Positions 46,589-58,949 of a stretch of 64,000 bases of DNA are shown in pieces. The stretch lies in contig CM066991.1 of NCBI GenBank assembly GCA_033977485.1, forward strand, positions 57,469,350-57,533,349. Direction: 5' to 3'. The number at the start of each line of letters is the position of its first letter. Position 1 is the stretch's first letter. Position numbers and translations under genes: made by a program. Under the pieces are notes generated by a model. It had not been told where the DNA came from and did no database searches. It worked only from the letters and a program-made list of their open reading frames with translations. The stretch comes from Hydrangea macrophylla (Eukaryota; Streptophyta; Magnoliopsida; Cornales; Hydrangeaceae).

Positions 46589-46981
46589 GGAAATGCTCGA
46601 AGGTTGCTGGACAAACGTTGCAATGCGAACAGTCTCTTTGGACAGCTGTCAAAACTAGGACTTGCACCATTACTTTGGTGCATAATCTTTCTTCTACTTG
46701 TGACCTATATTCATTCAGTCATTATGGGTATCTTCTGTGATCTCTGTGTGTTAGTCTTAAAGTGGGCCCTTTTTGCCGAGGTATTACACTTACCCAGCTA
46801 TGTTCTTTCTTCATCTACAGCTTCAAATCTGCCAAAGTTAACTGCTGGATTTGGTCTTTTTGCATGGATGGGTGTTTTCCTAGCAACCTCTGGACTATTT
46901 TTCTTTTACAAGTGCAGCAGGTATTCTTCGAAAGACCTTTTGGACTGGTACAAGACTATAAGGAAACACTATTTTGAATAA
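46589..46981 (+). pseudogene. Captured 3' exon c encoding a multi-pass membrane segment
   Basis: After acceptor TTCTACAG| the frame gives [20 protein letters not shown], then about three hydrophobic helices ([17 protein letters not shown], a [14 protein letters not shown] region, [20 protein letters not shown]) and a charged tail [15 protein letters not shown] with TAA at 46979. The proper join to exon b looks out of phase by eye (exon b leaves two bases), so a one-base change or missing exon is likely. The product resembles the C-terminus of a membrane protein; I cannot name it. Confidence 0.55.
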
Positions 46982-48244
46982 TATTCGATCTTCTAGTATA
47001 TGCTCGACACATGAATCTATACAGCTACAGCAGTAATTTGACATTCATGTCATGTCATTTCTCACTAGTTATGGAGAATTGCCAGTTGGATATGTACTTT
47101 ACTTGTCAAAAGAGTAAAAAAATAAAAAGAATTGGTTCCAACAAATTTTTGTTATTCTACTTTAATTGCCAAAAATTTTTCGGTTGTCTGTTCCAAATAG
47201 ATTTGTTATCTGACTAATTAACTAACTTTAGAATCATAGAATGGCTCAATGGTGTTCATGAATATTATAGAAACGGGATGATCTGGGGACCTATCTGGGG
47301 ACCTAGTGTGGTGGCTATTTTTCTGGTGAAGTTATCTATCTATTATGTGACCACGCTATTGCAAAATGTGCTGTCCTTTAATCTCTGATCCAAATTGGAC
47401 TACTACCCTCTCAATTTATAGTCATGTACCTTTCTCTATTACATCTTTGCCTTAGTCTACCAAAGTGCCACTATTCTTCATTCTTTCTTTTACGGATCTT
47501 CTGCGATTCGGCATACATGACCTGATTGTTTTGCTGGCTCTCCTTGTCGGGCCCCTACTAAGGGATCAATTTGTGTGCTATGTAGTTAATTCCTGATAGG
47601 GATCCAGGGACACGGGAACGATACGTCACGATATAGCTACACTACAGATTTTTAGAAATTAGGACTCAGTCGGGGCGGAACATGACAAAAAGCTGAACGT
47701 GTATTTACATATTTGCGATCACATGTAAGAAAATTATTAGATGTTCAGTGACAAACTAAGATTACTAGTTTACCTTCCCCTATTTAGATTTCATAACTCT
47801 TAAGTTATCTTCCTCTAAATTTCTAAATATTCATATAATGTCAAAAGAAATAATTCTCATCAGTAAGAGGCCCTAACCACTTTCTGCTTACTATTTGGTT
47901 TTTTCCAAACTTCAACAAAGTTACACTTAAATATCAAAGTAGCTAAAATTATACATCATGTGTCCTATGTGTGTCTGAACAAAAAGTATTATCGAACAAT
48001 GATAGAACAATGGATCTTGGTGTGTCCGACAGGTATCAAGGAGTGTCCAGTGTGAGTCGTGTCTGACACAGTGTTGGACCTGTGATCTTTTTAGGAGTGC
48101 CCGTGCTTCCTAGGTCAGTTCTATTGTCATTTGTTATTGTATTGCACCATAATCTGAACCTCTGACCTCCAGCTCTATAATTTTTTAATGCGATACTTCC
48201 ATTGACTGAATTTTTTGCAAAAGACCAGTGTTGTTTTGTTGGTA
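46982..48244. other. 3' flanking sequence of the captured gene
   Basis: No further exon recognised. ORFs at 47011 and 48036 have no domain. Confidence 0.35.
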
Positions 48245-48532
48245 GGACACCACGAAACCTTTCTCGCACCTCAAACATACCTAAATAAACTTGTGGGAAC
48301 TAACGGAATCCTTTACGGATTCACGGTTCACAAAAAATGCGAAAAAAGTGACTCTTTAGACACTTATGCTTGAAAAAGCTTAGTTATTGAGGTTTTGAAT
48401 AGTGAATCGGTAAATCGCTTAACCAAACACCACGAAACCTTACATGCACCTCAAACATACCTAAATAAACTTGCGGGAACTAACGGATTGCTTTACGGAT
48501 TCACGGTTCACAAAAAATGCTAAAAAATGACT
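48245..48532. repeat. Two direct repeats of ~105 bp, 182 bp apart
   Basis: ACACCACGAAACCTT...GCACCTCAAACATACCTAA...ACGGATTCACGGTTCACAAA at about 48245-48350 and 48427-48532 with a few differences. Near the right subterminal region of the CACTA. Confidence 0.8.
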
Positions 48533-48961
48533 CTTTCATCATTTCGAGTCCCCCATCGAACACATTGTGGTATCTCAAAACCCCCAAACATAGTTGTATT
48601 CTTTTATTATTTTATATACAACTAATTAATGAAAATTTTATCTTTTTTGTAGGTACAAAGTTTCACAATATGATGGAAGGTTCTGACAAACAAATCACTT
48701 TTTTTGTTGGGCTAATTCTTTTTTGTTGCTTTCATGGGTTTGTTAGTACTTTTTGATGAATATGTAATATGTATATGTTATTAGTTTTGCACTTGACTCG
48801 GATCGATTGTATACTTTTTGTTCATCCCAATTAATTGGTTGATATTGAGATGAACCGATGAAATTTAGTAGTTGAAATAGATTATATATTGAGTTGGATT
48901 TAATTTTGTACAGGGTGCATGGCATTCTATATACGTACAGTGACCATATATTGTTTGTACA

Positions 48962-49533
48962 GGGTGGTATTTATGTCACTTTTACTGTATTTATGTCACT
49001 TTAAGACTTTTATGTAATAATTTTGTTTGGTATTTATGTCACTTTTTTACTTTTATGTCATTTTATGTTAAAAGTGACATAAATAAAATTGTATTTATGT
49101 CACTTTTAAGTATTTATGTCACTTTTAAGACTTTGATGTTATAGTTTTGTTTGGTATTTATGTCACTTTATGTTAAAAGTGACATAAATACCATTTTATT
49201 TATGTCACTTTTAAGTATTTATGTCACTTTTAAGACTTTGATGTAATAATTTTGTTTGGTATTTATGTCACTTTTCTACTTTTATGTCACTTTAGGCTAA
49301 AAGTGACATAAATAAAATAATATTTATGTCACTTTTAAGTATTTATGTCACTTTTTATTAACAAATGTGTTGGTTTATGAAACATTTATGTCACTTTTTT
49401 GAAAACATTTATGTCACTTTTAAAACATTTATGTCGCCTCTATTTATGTCACTTTCTACTAGAAACAAAAGTGACATAAATACCTATTTATGTCACTTTT
49501 TAAGTGACATAAATAGCCTTTTTCCTTGTAGTG
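48962..49533. repeat. Right subterminal and terminal repeats of the CACTA
   Basis: About twenty TTTATGTCACTTTTAAG / GTGACATAAATA motifs, organised in part as a ~115-bp higher-order repeat (TTTTGTTTGGTATTTATGTC at about 49022, 49146 and 49252), ending CTTTTTCCTTGTAGTG. Confidence 0.9.
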
Positions 49534-49536
49534 CAT

Positions 49537-50800
49537 ATGGAATTCCTGCCATGCGATTCCTCTCTTCCTGTGTCTTGGGACACTGGTCCTTGGAGAACGC
49601 TAAATCATGCCTGAAAGGTAACAAACCTTTCTTCGAATTATCCATTGAAAACCTAGTTAGCACCTTATCGATATAACCAGCTTGAGACAATCCCATTATC
49701 TTTCGCTTGCGATCCCGAAAGAGCTTTATCCCAAGAATATAGCTCGCCTCTCCTAGATCCTTCATATCGAAAGTACTAGCTAGCCAAACCTTGACCGTTG
49801 ACAATGCTGCTACATCATTCCCAATGAGTAGAATATCGTCAACGTAAAGCACAAGAAAGGCCACCACTTTCCCTTCACACTTCTTGTATGCACAAGGTTC
49901 ATCCAGATTCTGTATGAAACCAAACGACTTGACCGGTTGGTCAAATCGGATGTTCCCACTCCTGGATGCCTGCTTAAGCCCATAAATGGACTTTTGCAGC
50001 TTGCATACCAAGTTACCTTTCCGACCAACTATGAACCCTTCTGGTTGTTGCATATAGATGTCCTCCTCAAGATTGCCATTTAAGAATGTAGTCTTGACGT
50101 CCATCTGCCAGATCTCATAATCTAGGCATGCAGCAATGGATAAGAGTATTCTGATGGACTTGAGCATGGCTACCGGCGAGAAGGTTTCCTTATAGTTAAT
50201 GCCCTCCCTCTGAGTATAACCTTTCGCTACAAGCCTAGCCTTAAAGGTCTCAACCTTTCCATCAGATCCTCTTTTCCTCTTGTAGACCCACTTACAACCA
50301 ATGAGTTTAATATTGGCTGGAAGTTCTATAAGATCCCAGACCTGATTAGAATCCATAGATTCTAATTCAGCCTTCATAGCTTTAACCCAATGATCTGAAT
50401 CAACATCAGCCATTGCCTCTTCGTATGTGGCAGGATCAGATTCAGATTCTATGGAGACAGCTTCAAAAACTTCTCCTAAGAACATGTATCTATCAGGCTG
50501 GCTCATAATCCTCCCACTACGACGAGGTACCGGTGCAGAAATGGGTGAAGAAGTGGTATTTTCTTGATTTACATCGTTATTAACTGCGGGTTGGACTGAG
50601 GGCTCTCCTTTTATTTCTCTCAGATCTATCCTTCCCTTAGGTTTATGGTTCATGATATAATCATCCTCTAAGAAAATAACATTTTTACTAACAAACACTT
50701 TCTGTTCTCTTGGATCATAAAAATACCATCCATAAGTACCCTTTGGATACCCTACAAAATAACATACTTCTGATCTAGAATCCAACTTGCTCATCTTTCA
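49537..50800 (-). pseudogene. Copia integrase end and reverse transcriptase (internal copy 1)
   Basis: Minus frame: [78 protein letters not shown] and the intact active site LYVDDILLIGND (about 49835). GLKQASRSGN shows glycine where copy 2 has tryptophan. Upstream a TGA at 50798-50800 separates it from integrase; downstream the CACTA cuts it after AGIPYA, and coding resumes at 39721. Confidence 0.9.
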
Positions 50801-51787
50801 TTTCAACACATGTGCCGGACACCCCCATATCCGGAGATGTTGCAAAGAAGGCTTGCGCCCAATCCACATCTCCCGTGGTGTCCTGGGAATAGATTTGCTT
50901 GGCACTAGATTTAGTATGTATCCAGCGGTTTCCAAAGCATAACCCCAAAGGAATAATGGCAACTCTGAATAACTCATCATTGACCTAGTCATGTCTAAAA
51001 GAGTCCGGTTCCTTCTCTCAGCTACACCATTCTGCTGAGGCGTGCCAGGTGCAGTCAACTGTGACAGAATCCCATTCTGTACGAGGTGATCAATAAACTC
51101 ATTAGAGAGGTACTCGCCACCTCGATCAGATCGAATGGCTTTGATATGTGAGCCCAATTGATTCTCCACTTCAGCCCTAAACTCTTTGAACTTTTCAAAG
51201 GCTTCAGACTTGTGCTGCATTAGGTACACATATCCATACCTAGAGTGGTCATCGATAAATGTTATGAAATACTCATAACCACCCCTTGCTCTAATATTTA
51301 TTGGTCCATACACATCAGTATGAACTAATTCCAACAATGCATTGGTCCTATTGCCCTTTGCGGGAAAGGGCCTTTTGGTCATCTTACCCTCTAAACAAGA
51401 CTCACAGACTTCCATTGGTTCAAGAACCAAATCGCCTAAGATCCCTTCTTTGACTAGTCTGCCAATCCTATTTAGATTGATATGGCCAAGCCTCATGTGC
51501 CAAAGCCTTGTTGGATTAGTGGAAGGTTCATTTCTTTTAGATGGTATAGTTACCATTGAGTTATTAAGTTCCAAGCAAGAGTCTTTAGAAATATTGGGAG
51601 TAATCACATACAAACCATTTGATTTAACAGCAGAACATATAAAAGAACTATTTCTTTTAATCACAACTTCAGTTCCAAAATGAAAAGAATAACCATTATT
51701 CGATAAATTAGAAACTGAAATTAAATTACGTCTCATTGAAGGGACATAAAGTACATCTGATAAAATCAAAACTTTATTGTCTAGAAA
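50801..51787 (-). pseudogene. Copia GAG-pre-integrase and integrase (internal copy 1)
   Basis: [40 protein letters not shown] (HHCC part with CESCLEG), then integrase [50 protein letters not shown], and [15 protein letters not shown] with the catalytic D, D, E all present. Closed upstream by TAA at 51788-51790, shared with copy 2, and downstream by TGA at 50798. Confidence 0.9.
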
Positions 51788-51853
51788 TTATAAAACTACG
51801 ACTCCTATAGCAACCGCAGAAACAGTTGCACTAGAACCTAGATTAAGTATGAT

Positions 51854-52849
51854 TTACCCATCATTGCACCTCCTGGTTGATCTGAACCCCTGCAACGAAT
51901 TACAGATATGGTTAGTCGCACTAGAATCAATGCACCAAGTGTTTGAAGTATCCGTAATAAAACTTACTTCGATCACATGTGATTCAATCATACCTTGAAC
52001 TCTTGTAGCTAAGAATTCTGGACAGTTCCTCTTCCAGTGGCCATTTTCTCCGCATTGGAAACACTTTCCTTTGCCTTGGCCACCCACCTTCCCTTTGCCC
52101 TTACCTTTTCCCTTATATTTTGCAATCTTAGGGACCGGTCCAACACTTGGACCACTAGTACCAGCCTTCTTCTTCCCTTTCTTTCCTTTCGGTGTAGATC
52201 GGGAAGAGGAAGCGCTTTTCTCAACGATCAAAACGTTGACCCCAGGTTTGATCACCCCTTCTGCTGCCAAAAGAGAACTCATCAATTCGCTCATTGAAAA
52301 ATTCATTTGATTCATATTATAGTTAAGTTTAAATTGAGCGAATGAAGGCGACAACGAATTGAGGATCCTATCAACTTGGGTCTGTGCATCGATGTTGGCA
52401 CCTAGGGTCTCCAGCTCGTTTAAATAACCAATCATTTTTAAAACATGTTCCTTGACTGGAGTCCCATCCGACATCTTTGCACTCATTATCTTTTGCATGG
52501 CTACCTGTCTGGCAGGCCTGCCATGCTCCCCAAACATCTTTTTCAGGGATGTGATAATGTCACTGGCAGAATCATTCGATTGGAATTGGTGTTGCAACAC
52601 CCCAGTCATTGAGGCCAGAATATAGAAACGAGCCATTCCATTCGACTTATTCCATTTGTCGAACTCGCATCTGGCAGCTGCCGAAGCATTTGCCGCTGGT
52701 TCTTCAGGGTTTGTGGTGGTGAGGACATATATGTGATCCTCCGCAGTTAACACGATGTCAAGGTTACGTTTCCATTCAGTGTAGTTGTTTCCAGTTAACT
52801 TGTTTTGAGTGAGTATGGTGGCAAGTGGATTAAATGCAGATCCAGACAT
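51854..52849 (-). pseudogene. Copia gag and start of protease (internal copy 1)
   Basis: 331 codons from ATG 52849. UBN2-type copia gag: LTQNKLTGNNYTEWKRNLDI, GMARFYILASMTGVLQHQFQ, KMIGYLNELETLGANID, LNYNMNQMNFSMSELMSSLL; a lysine/glycine-rich stretch and one zinc knuckle CFQCGENGHWKRNC (about 52045-52085); then WCIDSSATNHICNSLQGF, the protease active-site region (D-S-S here). A private TAA at 51854-51856 ends it; copy 2 reads on for about 22 codons. Confidence 0.9.
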
Positions 52850-54529
52850 TATGATTACTGAAAATCAAACAAACAAAATAAATGTGGATATTAGAATTTG
52901 ACAGTTTGAAATAAAAGAATCCTTAAAAACTTTTATTTTTAAAACGAAGTCGCCGAAATATCGAAACGAAAGAATAAAGCCTCCGTGTGGTGGTCAATGT
53001 TCGATCTTTCGATTAATCATGACTTGTCCGCTATGCAACTCTTGCAAAACAAGTTATGACTCCCGAACCTTTTTGATCACTAAGTTTCTGAATAATGCCC
53101 CGTGTGGGATCCCTTATCCATAGTTTAGCTAGTGTGTACCATTAACTAAGATCCAATCACAACCGTCTCAAGTAGCACCTCCGTGTGGTGGTCACCCTCT
53201 AACACGTCTGATTGATCCTATCAAAAGAAGTTCACATCTAGTAACCAATGAGTAATACACCCTCCGTATGGAATGATCACCCCTGGCGAGGTGACATAGA
53301 ATGCACGACTCATCTTACAGTGAACCGTTAATGGAAGATCGTGGGTGTCAAAATAAGACCCTCTCCCACTAGATTTGGTAGATTAAGGATTTCGCTTTTA
53401 AGAAAAATTTGTTTTTACACATTACTCATAAACATCTAATGTTTACTAATGCGTTAAAAATGGTTTTTTGAATTTTTATTTTAGAAAACTTGTTTTACGT
53501 GCATGCAGGTAGTAACAATATAATTAAATGCCAATCACAAACCAAGCACATAAAACAAAAACTAAAATGAAAAATAAAGACATCCAAACGATGCCTCTAT
53601 CTCCCATGGCTCTATCTCCATAGAACCTCCTTTTTGGTTTGATCACCTCCAGCTCCATCTTCATGGACAACGGCTCCTTGTTCCATCTTCATGGATTTCT
53701 AATTCTATTACATTTTTCCTATGCTTCTTTCGAAGCTTACAATTTATCTAGAAATAGGAATAGCAACAACAAAATAAAAGGCTAGGGAAACTGGTGCGAC
53801 TTTCCTTTTCGTAGGATTGAAGTCGCAGCACCCTTTACATATGCCTTCAAACCAAACCAAACTTTAAATTATAACATGCATAAATCTCAACCAATTTAAA
53901 TACAAAATTTAAAAGTCTTGGTGCCATGGGAGATAGTGACTAAACTAGCTGCAAAAGGGTTAGTCGTACACGCATCCACACATACATAACAAATATATGT
54001 AACTATTGGAATACTTAATTGATTCACATAGTATATAAACTCTTTACATACTAAATTAGAACTTAAAACAGCATCTTACTTCTCTGTCACAGTTCGATCG
54101 ATTGAAGACCGTTCGATCGCTCGAACATTCGATCGATTGAACTCTGATCAATCGCTTGAACTTTCTATTTCATCGAATGATTTAAAAAATTTGCAGAATA
54201 CTTTAAAATAAAGCTTTTAATTTCAAAACACCTTAAAACTATGAAACAGAGAGCCTGACAAAGAATCTGTCTCGATCGATCGAATTTCATTCGATCGATC
54301 GAACACCAGAAGGTTTCGATCGATCGAAGACTGTTCGATCGCTCGAGTTCAGAGGATGTTCGATCGATCGAACCCGCCTTGCATCCCATGCAATCACAGA
54401 TTTGTATTCTACTGTGATAACACTGCAGAAACAGATCTGTGACAATGCCGTTTTGAAAACATTTCTAAAATAAACATGGAAATCAAAATAGTGTTCCAAA
54501 AAATGCATCTATAGATCCAAACGAGCGTG
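52850..54529 (-). other. Long leader between PBS and gag (internal copy 1)
   Basis: About 1.7 kb without ORF. In minus sense the order is PBS, palindrome cluster (54092-54372), AT-rich stretch, then about 400 bp (52980-53380) with four CACACGGAGG-like motifs before gag. Unusually long for a copia leader. Confidence 0.7.
54092..54372. repeat. TTCGATCGATCGAA cluster in copia leader, copy 1
   Basis: About ten palindromic units (TTCGATCGATCGAA and variants such as GATCGCTCGAA, GATCGATTGAA) in 280 bp, 160-440 nt downstream of the PBS in the RNA. Confidence 0.85.
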
Positions 54530-54541
54530 GCTCTGATACCA
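54530..54541 (-). other. PBS of copia internal copy 1
   Basis: Minus TGGTATCAGAGC, two bases after the LTR 2 end at 54544. Exact tRNA-Met-type PBS. Confidence 0.9.
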
Positions 54542-54543
54542 AT

Positions 54544-56006
54544 TGATGGAAAAACCGGTTTAAGTTAAAAGTTTAAACGCGCAGCGGAAAAAGTCAAGTT
54601 ATAAAACTTAATGGTAGCCCAGGATCTACTACTCGTTAATTCCATAGATGCGCACAAGAGGGGACAAGAGTTATACCTTAGTGTCTTGAACCCAATTCTG
54701 ATTTTCTTCAACTTCTAGTAGCTTCCACTAGATGGCCTTCACTCTTATGACTCCTATGGATGCTCGCATGAAGGACTAGGGTTGGTGGGAACCCTAATAG
54801 AGAGGAAAGAGAAGGTTTGGTGCTCTAAAATAGTTTCTGCAGCTTTTGACGTTCAAAAACGACGAACTTCTTTTCTAGAACGCAGCTGCCCTATTTATAG
54901 ATTTCCAGAACCGACCTAGACTTCGAGCGATCGAAGATCTTCGATCGATCGAACCATTCTCGATCGATCGAGACTGCCAAAACTTCAATCGATCGAACTT
55001 GTCTTGACAACTTCCTCATGTGTCTTTCCAAGTATCCTGGCGGAGCTAAGAGTGGGACCTCCTAGGCTCTTTATTGTTGGCTCAGACCAGTTTGTTAATT
55101 ACCGTGACCAAACTCTTTGATCAACAAACTAACTAACTGGTCAGTTAACGTTTACTCCACTATAAAATGATAACTGAACTCCAACGCAAAAGAACATATC
55201 CGAAGCGATAACTAGACTTGTGTGTTGTACTAATGTCCCTCTACCTTCAGCATTCGTAATCATATTCAGGTAGTCGGATAACTGTTACTGTCAACCTGAA
55301 TCACGATTACTTCTTGTATTCCTTGAGTCCCATTCACCTCTTATGATTATCAAACATGTTGATAACTCTTATCAACAAGACTGCAGTACTCAGTAATCGA
55401 CTTGGTGACATTCTCATGGGAATGCTTACTCTGAAACAGAGGGTAGATGCTGTCTTGACAATATATGTTCACAACCCTATGAATATGACATACCCAAGAT
55501 ATCCAGGTGTTGATCTTCTATAGACCTCACTGATTGGTAAGTCAAAGCAGTCATATCCACAATCTGTGTTCATAATCGTCTCAAGATTGAGAACATGTAC
55601 CTTACACAAGTTATGAGTTCCTATCGACTGATTGACAGCCTTGAGTGTCAATAGGAAAGCTCAGGTCCGTCAATGCACTATAAGCACTAGCATATTAACT
55701 AAGAGTTACACTCTAGTGATTGAGATTGATCACTCCATCCAATGGTAGTTAATCATGCTACAGTGTAAACCTGATGAGATATCCTAGTCTCATCATCCAC
55801 TGTGACATGTTCTAAGTAACAAAGAATAGCAATTCGTATCTCACTTGTATGTATCTCATACATGCGCGCATTACTTAGTATGATACTTAAGGATAACAAT
55901 CATCTCATAAAAGAAACATACATAACTAAATGTAAAGCTGATATCCATATATTAAAATGTCAATGTCTCCTATATAAAGTAATGGTTTGAGGACACAAAC
56001 CCAACA
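54544..56006 (-). repeat. Copia LTR 2 (middle, shared, 1,463 bp)
   Basis: Serves as 5' LTR of copy 1 and 3' LTR of copy 2: PBS of copy 1 abuts one end and PPT of copy 2 the other. No TSD around it. Nearly identical to LTR 1; about 32 differences from LTR 3 by eye. TATA at 54891-54900, palindrome cluster 54925-54997. Confidence 0.92.
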
Positions 56007-56021
56007 AACTCCCACTTGTAC
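56007..56021 (-). other. Polypurine tract before copia LTR 2
   Basis: Minus ACAAGTGGGAGTT directly before TGTTGGG, same as 39030-39044. Confidence 0.75.
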
Positions 56022-57752
56022 TCACAACCATACAGGATTACATCTGAGACCTAGACTATCTAGATGACGATCAAAGACCTTCTGTGGCAAAGCCTTTGTA
56101 AACGGATCAGCAAGATTGTCAACGGTGGAAATCTTGGTGACAGTCACATCTCCACGTTGAACAATTTCTCGGATAAGATGATATTTCCGCTCTACGTGCT
56201 TCCCTTTTCCGTGGTTCCTTGGCTCCTTGGACTGAGCCACTGCCCCACTATTATCACAATAAACCGTAATAGGTGACAATGACGCTGGTACCACCTCGAG
56301 CTCCATAAGGAACTTCTTGAGCCAAACAGCTTTCTTTACGTCTTCACAAGCAGCCACATACTCAGCTTCTGTAGTTGAGTCTGCAATGCATTTATGCTTA
56401 ATGCTTCTCCAACTAACAGCACCACCTCCCAAGGTAAAGAGATGTCCGGATGTTGACTTCCTCGAATCTTTATCTGACATAAAGTCCGAGTCAGTATATC
56501 CTACTGGAATTAACTCATTACCGCCGTACATAAGCATGTAATCTTTAGTCCTTCTCAAGTACTTAAGAATGTGCTTAACGGCTGTCCAGTGCTCTGGACC
56601 CGGATTCGATTGATACCTGCTAACCATGCCAACCGCAAAACAGATATCTGGACTAGTGCATAACATCGCATACATGAGACTTCCAACTGCCGAAGCATAT
56701 GGAATTCCTGCCATGCGATTCCTCTCTTCCTGTGTCTTGGGACACTGGTCCTTGGAGAACGCTAAACCATGCCTGAAAGGTAACAAACCTTTCTTCGAAT
56801 TATCCATTGAAAACCAAGTTAGCACCTTATCGATATAACCAGCTTGAGACAATCCCATTATCTTTCGCTTGCGATCCCGAAAGAGCTTTATCCCAAGAAT
56901 ATAGCTCGCCTCTCCTAGATCCTTCATATCGAAAGTACTAGCTAGCCAAACCTTGACCGTTGACAATGCTGCTACATCATTCCCAATGAGTAGAATATTG
57001 TCAACGTAAAGAACAAGAAAGGCCACCACTTTCCCTTCACACTTCTTGTATGCACAAGGTTCATCCAGATTCTGTATGAAACCAAACGACTTGACCGCTT
57101 GGTCAAATCGGATGTTCCAACTCCTGGATGCCTGCTTAAGCCCATAAATGGACTTTTGCAGCTTGCATACCAAGTTACCTTTCCGACCAACTATGAACCC
57201 TTCTGGTTGTTGCATATAGATGTCCTCCTCAAGATTGCCATTTAAGAATGTAGTCTTGACGTCCATCTGCCAGATCTCATAATCTAGGCATGCAGCAATG
57301 GATAAGAGTATTCTGATGGACTTGAGCATGGCTACCGGCGAGAAGGTTTCCTTATAGTTAATGCCCTCCCTCTGAGTATAACCTTTCGCTACAAGCCTAG
57401 CCTTAAAGGTCTCAACCTTTCCATCAGATCCTCTTTTCCTCTTGTAGACCCACTTACAACCAATGAGTTTAATATTGGCTGGAAGTTCTATAAGATCCCA
57501 GACCTGATTAGAATCCATAGATTCTAATTCAGCCTTCATAGCTTTAACCCAATGATCTGAATCAACATCAGCCATTGCCTCTTCGTATGTGGCAGGATCA
57601 GATTCAGATTCTATGGAGACAGCTTCAAAAACTTCTCCTAAGAACATGTATCTATCAGGCTGGCTCATAATCCTCCCACTACGACGAGGTACCGGTGCGG
57701 AAATGGGTGAAGAAGTGGTATTTTCTTGATTTACATCGTTATTAAGTGCGGG
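56022..57752 (-). pseudogene. Copia RT and RNase H (internal copy 2), active site mutated
   Basis: 548 codons open from the Met at 57668: KWVYKRKRGSDGKVETFKAR, WQMDVKTTFLNGNLEEDIYM, GLKQASRSWN, and LYVDNILLIGND (about 56997), in which the second catalytic aspartate of YVDD is asparagine; copy 1 has YVDD. RNase H is complete (GYTDSDFMSDKDSRKSTSGH, WRSIKHKCIADSTTEAEYVA). The stop at 57753-57755 cuts it from integrase. The RT is probably inactive. Confidence 0.92.
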
Positions 57753-57755
57753 TTA

Positions 57756-58949
57756 GACTGAGGGCTCTCCTTCTATTTCTCTCAGATCTATCCTTCCCTT
57801 AGGTTTATGGTTCATGATATAATCATCCTCTAAGAAAATAACATTTGTACTAACAGACACTTTCTGTTCTCTAGGATCATAAAAATACCATCCATAAGTA
57901 CCCTTTGGATACCCTACAAAATAACATACTTCTGATCTAGAATCCAACTTGCTCATCTTTCCTTTCAACACATGTGTCGGACACCCCCATATCCGGAGAT
58001 GTTGCAAAGAAGGCTTGCGCCCAATCCACATCTCCCGTGGTGTCCTGGGAATAGATTTGCTTGGCACTAGATTTAGTATGTATCCAGCGGTTTCCAAAGC
58101 ATAACCCCAAAGGAATAATGGCAACTCTGAATAACTCATCATTGACCTAGTCATGTCTAAAAGAGTCCGGTTCCTTCTCTCAGCTACACCATTCTGCTGA
58201 GGCGTGCCAGGTGCAGTCAATTGTGACAGAATCCCATTCTGTACGAGGTGATCAATAAACTCATTAGAGAGGTACTCGCCACCTCGATCAGATCGAATGG
58301 CTTTGATATGTGAGCCCAATTGATTCTCCACTTCAGCCCTAAACTCTTTGAACTTTTCAAAGGCTTCAGACTTGTGCTGCATTAGGTACACATATCCATA
58401 CCTAGAGTGGTCATCGGTAAATGTTATGAAATACTCATAACCACCCCTTGCTCTAATATTTATTGGTCCATACACATCAGTATGAACTAATTCCAACAAT
58501 GCATTGGTCCTATTGCCCTTTGCGGGAAAGGGCCTTTTGGTCATCTTACCCTCTAAACAAGACTCACAGACTTCCATTGGTTCAAGAACCAAATCGCCTA
58601 AGATCCCTTCTTTGACTAGTCTGCCAATCCTATTTAGATTGATATGGCCAAGCCTCATGTGCCAAAGCCTTGTTGGATTAGTGGAAGGTTCATTTCTTTT
58701 AGATGGTATAGTTACCATTGAGTTATTAAGTTCCAAGCAAGAGTCTTTAGAAATATTGGGAGTAATCACATACAAACCATTTGATTTAACAGCAGAACAT
58801 ATAAAAGAACTATTTCTTTTAATCACAACTTCAGTTCCAAAATGAAAAGAATAACCATTATTCGATAAATTAGAAACTGAAATTAAATTACGTCTCATTG
58901 AAGGGACATAAAGTACATCTGATAAAATCAAAACTTTATTGTCTAGAAA
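57756..58949 (-). pseudogene. Copia GAG-pre-integrase and integrase (internal copy 2)
   Basis: Same domains as copy 1 in one open stretch of 392 codons from 58931: [60 protein letters not shown], then [12 protein letters not shown]. It lacks the TGA seen in copy 1 at 50798 but has its own TAA at 57753-57755 (glutamine codon in copy 1). The shared TAA at 58950-58952 separates it from gag. Confidence 0.92.

Larger units (their letters stand above)
39722..49533. mobile_element. CACTA (CMC/EnSpm) DNA transposon, 9,812 bp, gene-carrying
   Basis: Ends CACTACAAGAAAAAATG and CTTTTTCCTTGTAGTG: terminal inverted repeats with the canonical CACTA start, a 3-bp TSD CAT, and dense subterminal repeats TTTATGTCACTTTTAAG in both orientations at both ends. 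I find no TnpD/TnpA-like transposase frame in 9.8 kb, so it is probably non-autonomous. Inside are gene-like exons on both strands, which suggests transduplicated host sequence. Inserted in the RT region of copia internal copy 1. Confidence 0.93.

Noticed and set aside
39722..49533. Possible hidden transposase in the CACTA
   Set aside because: No frame shows the D-D-E-type TnpD blocks of CACTA elements; the open frames are short or membrane-protein-like.
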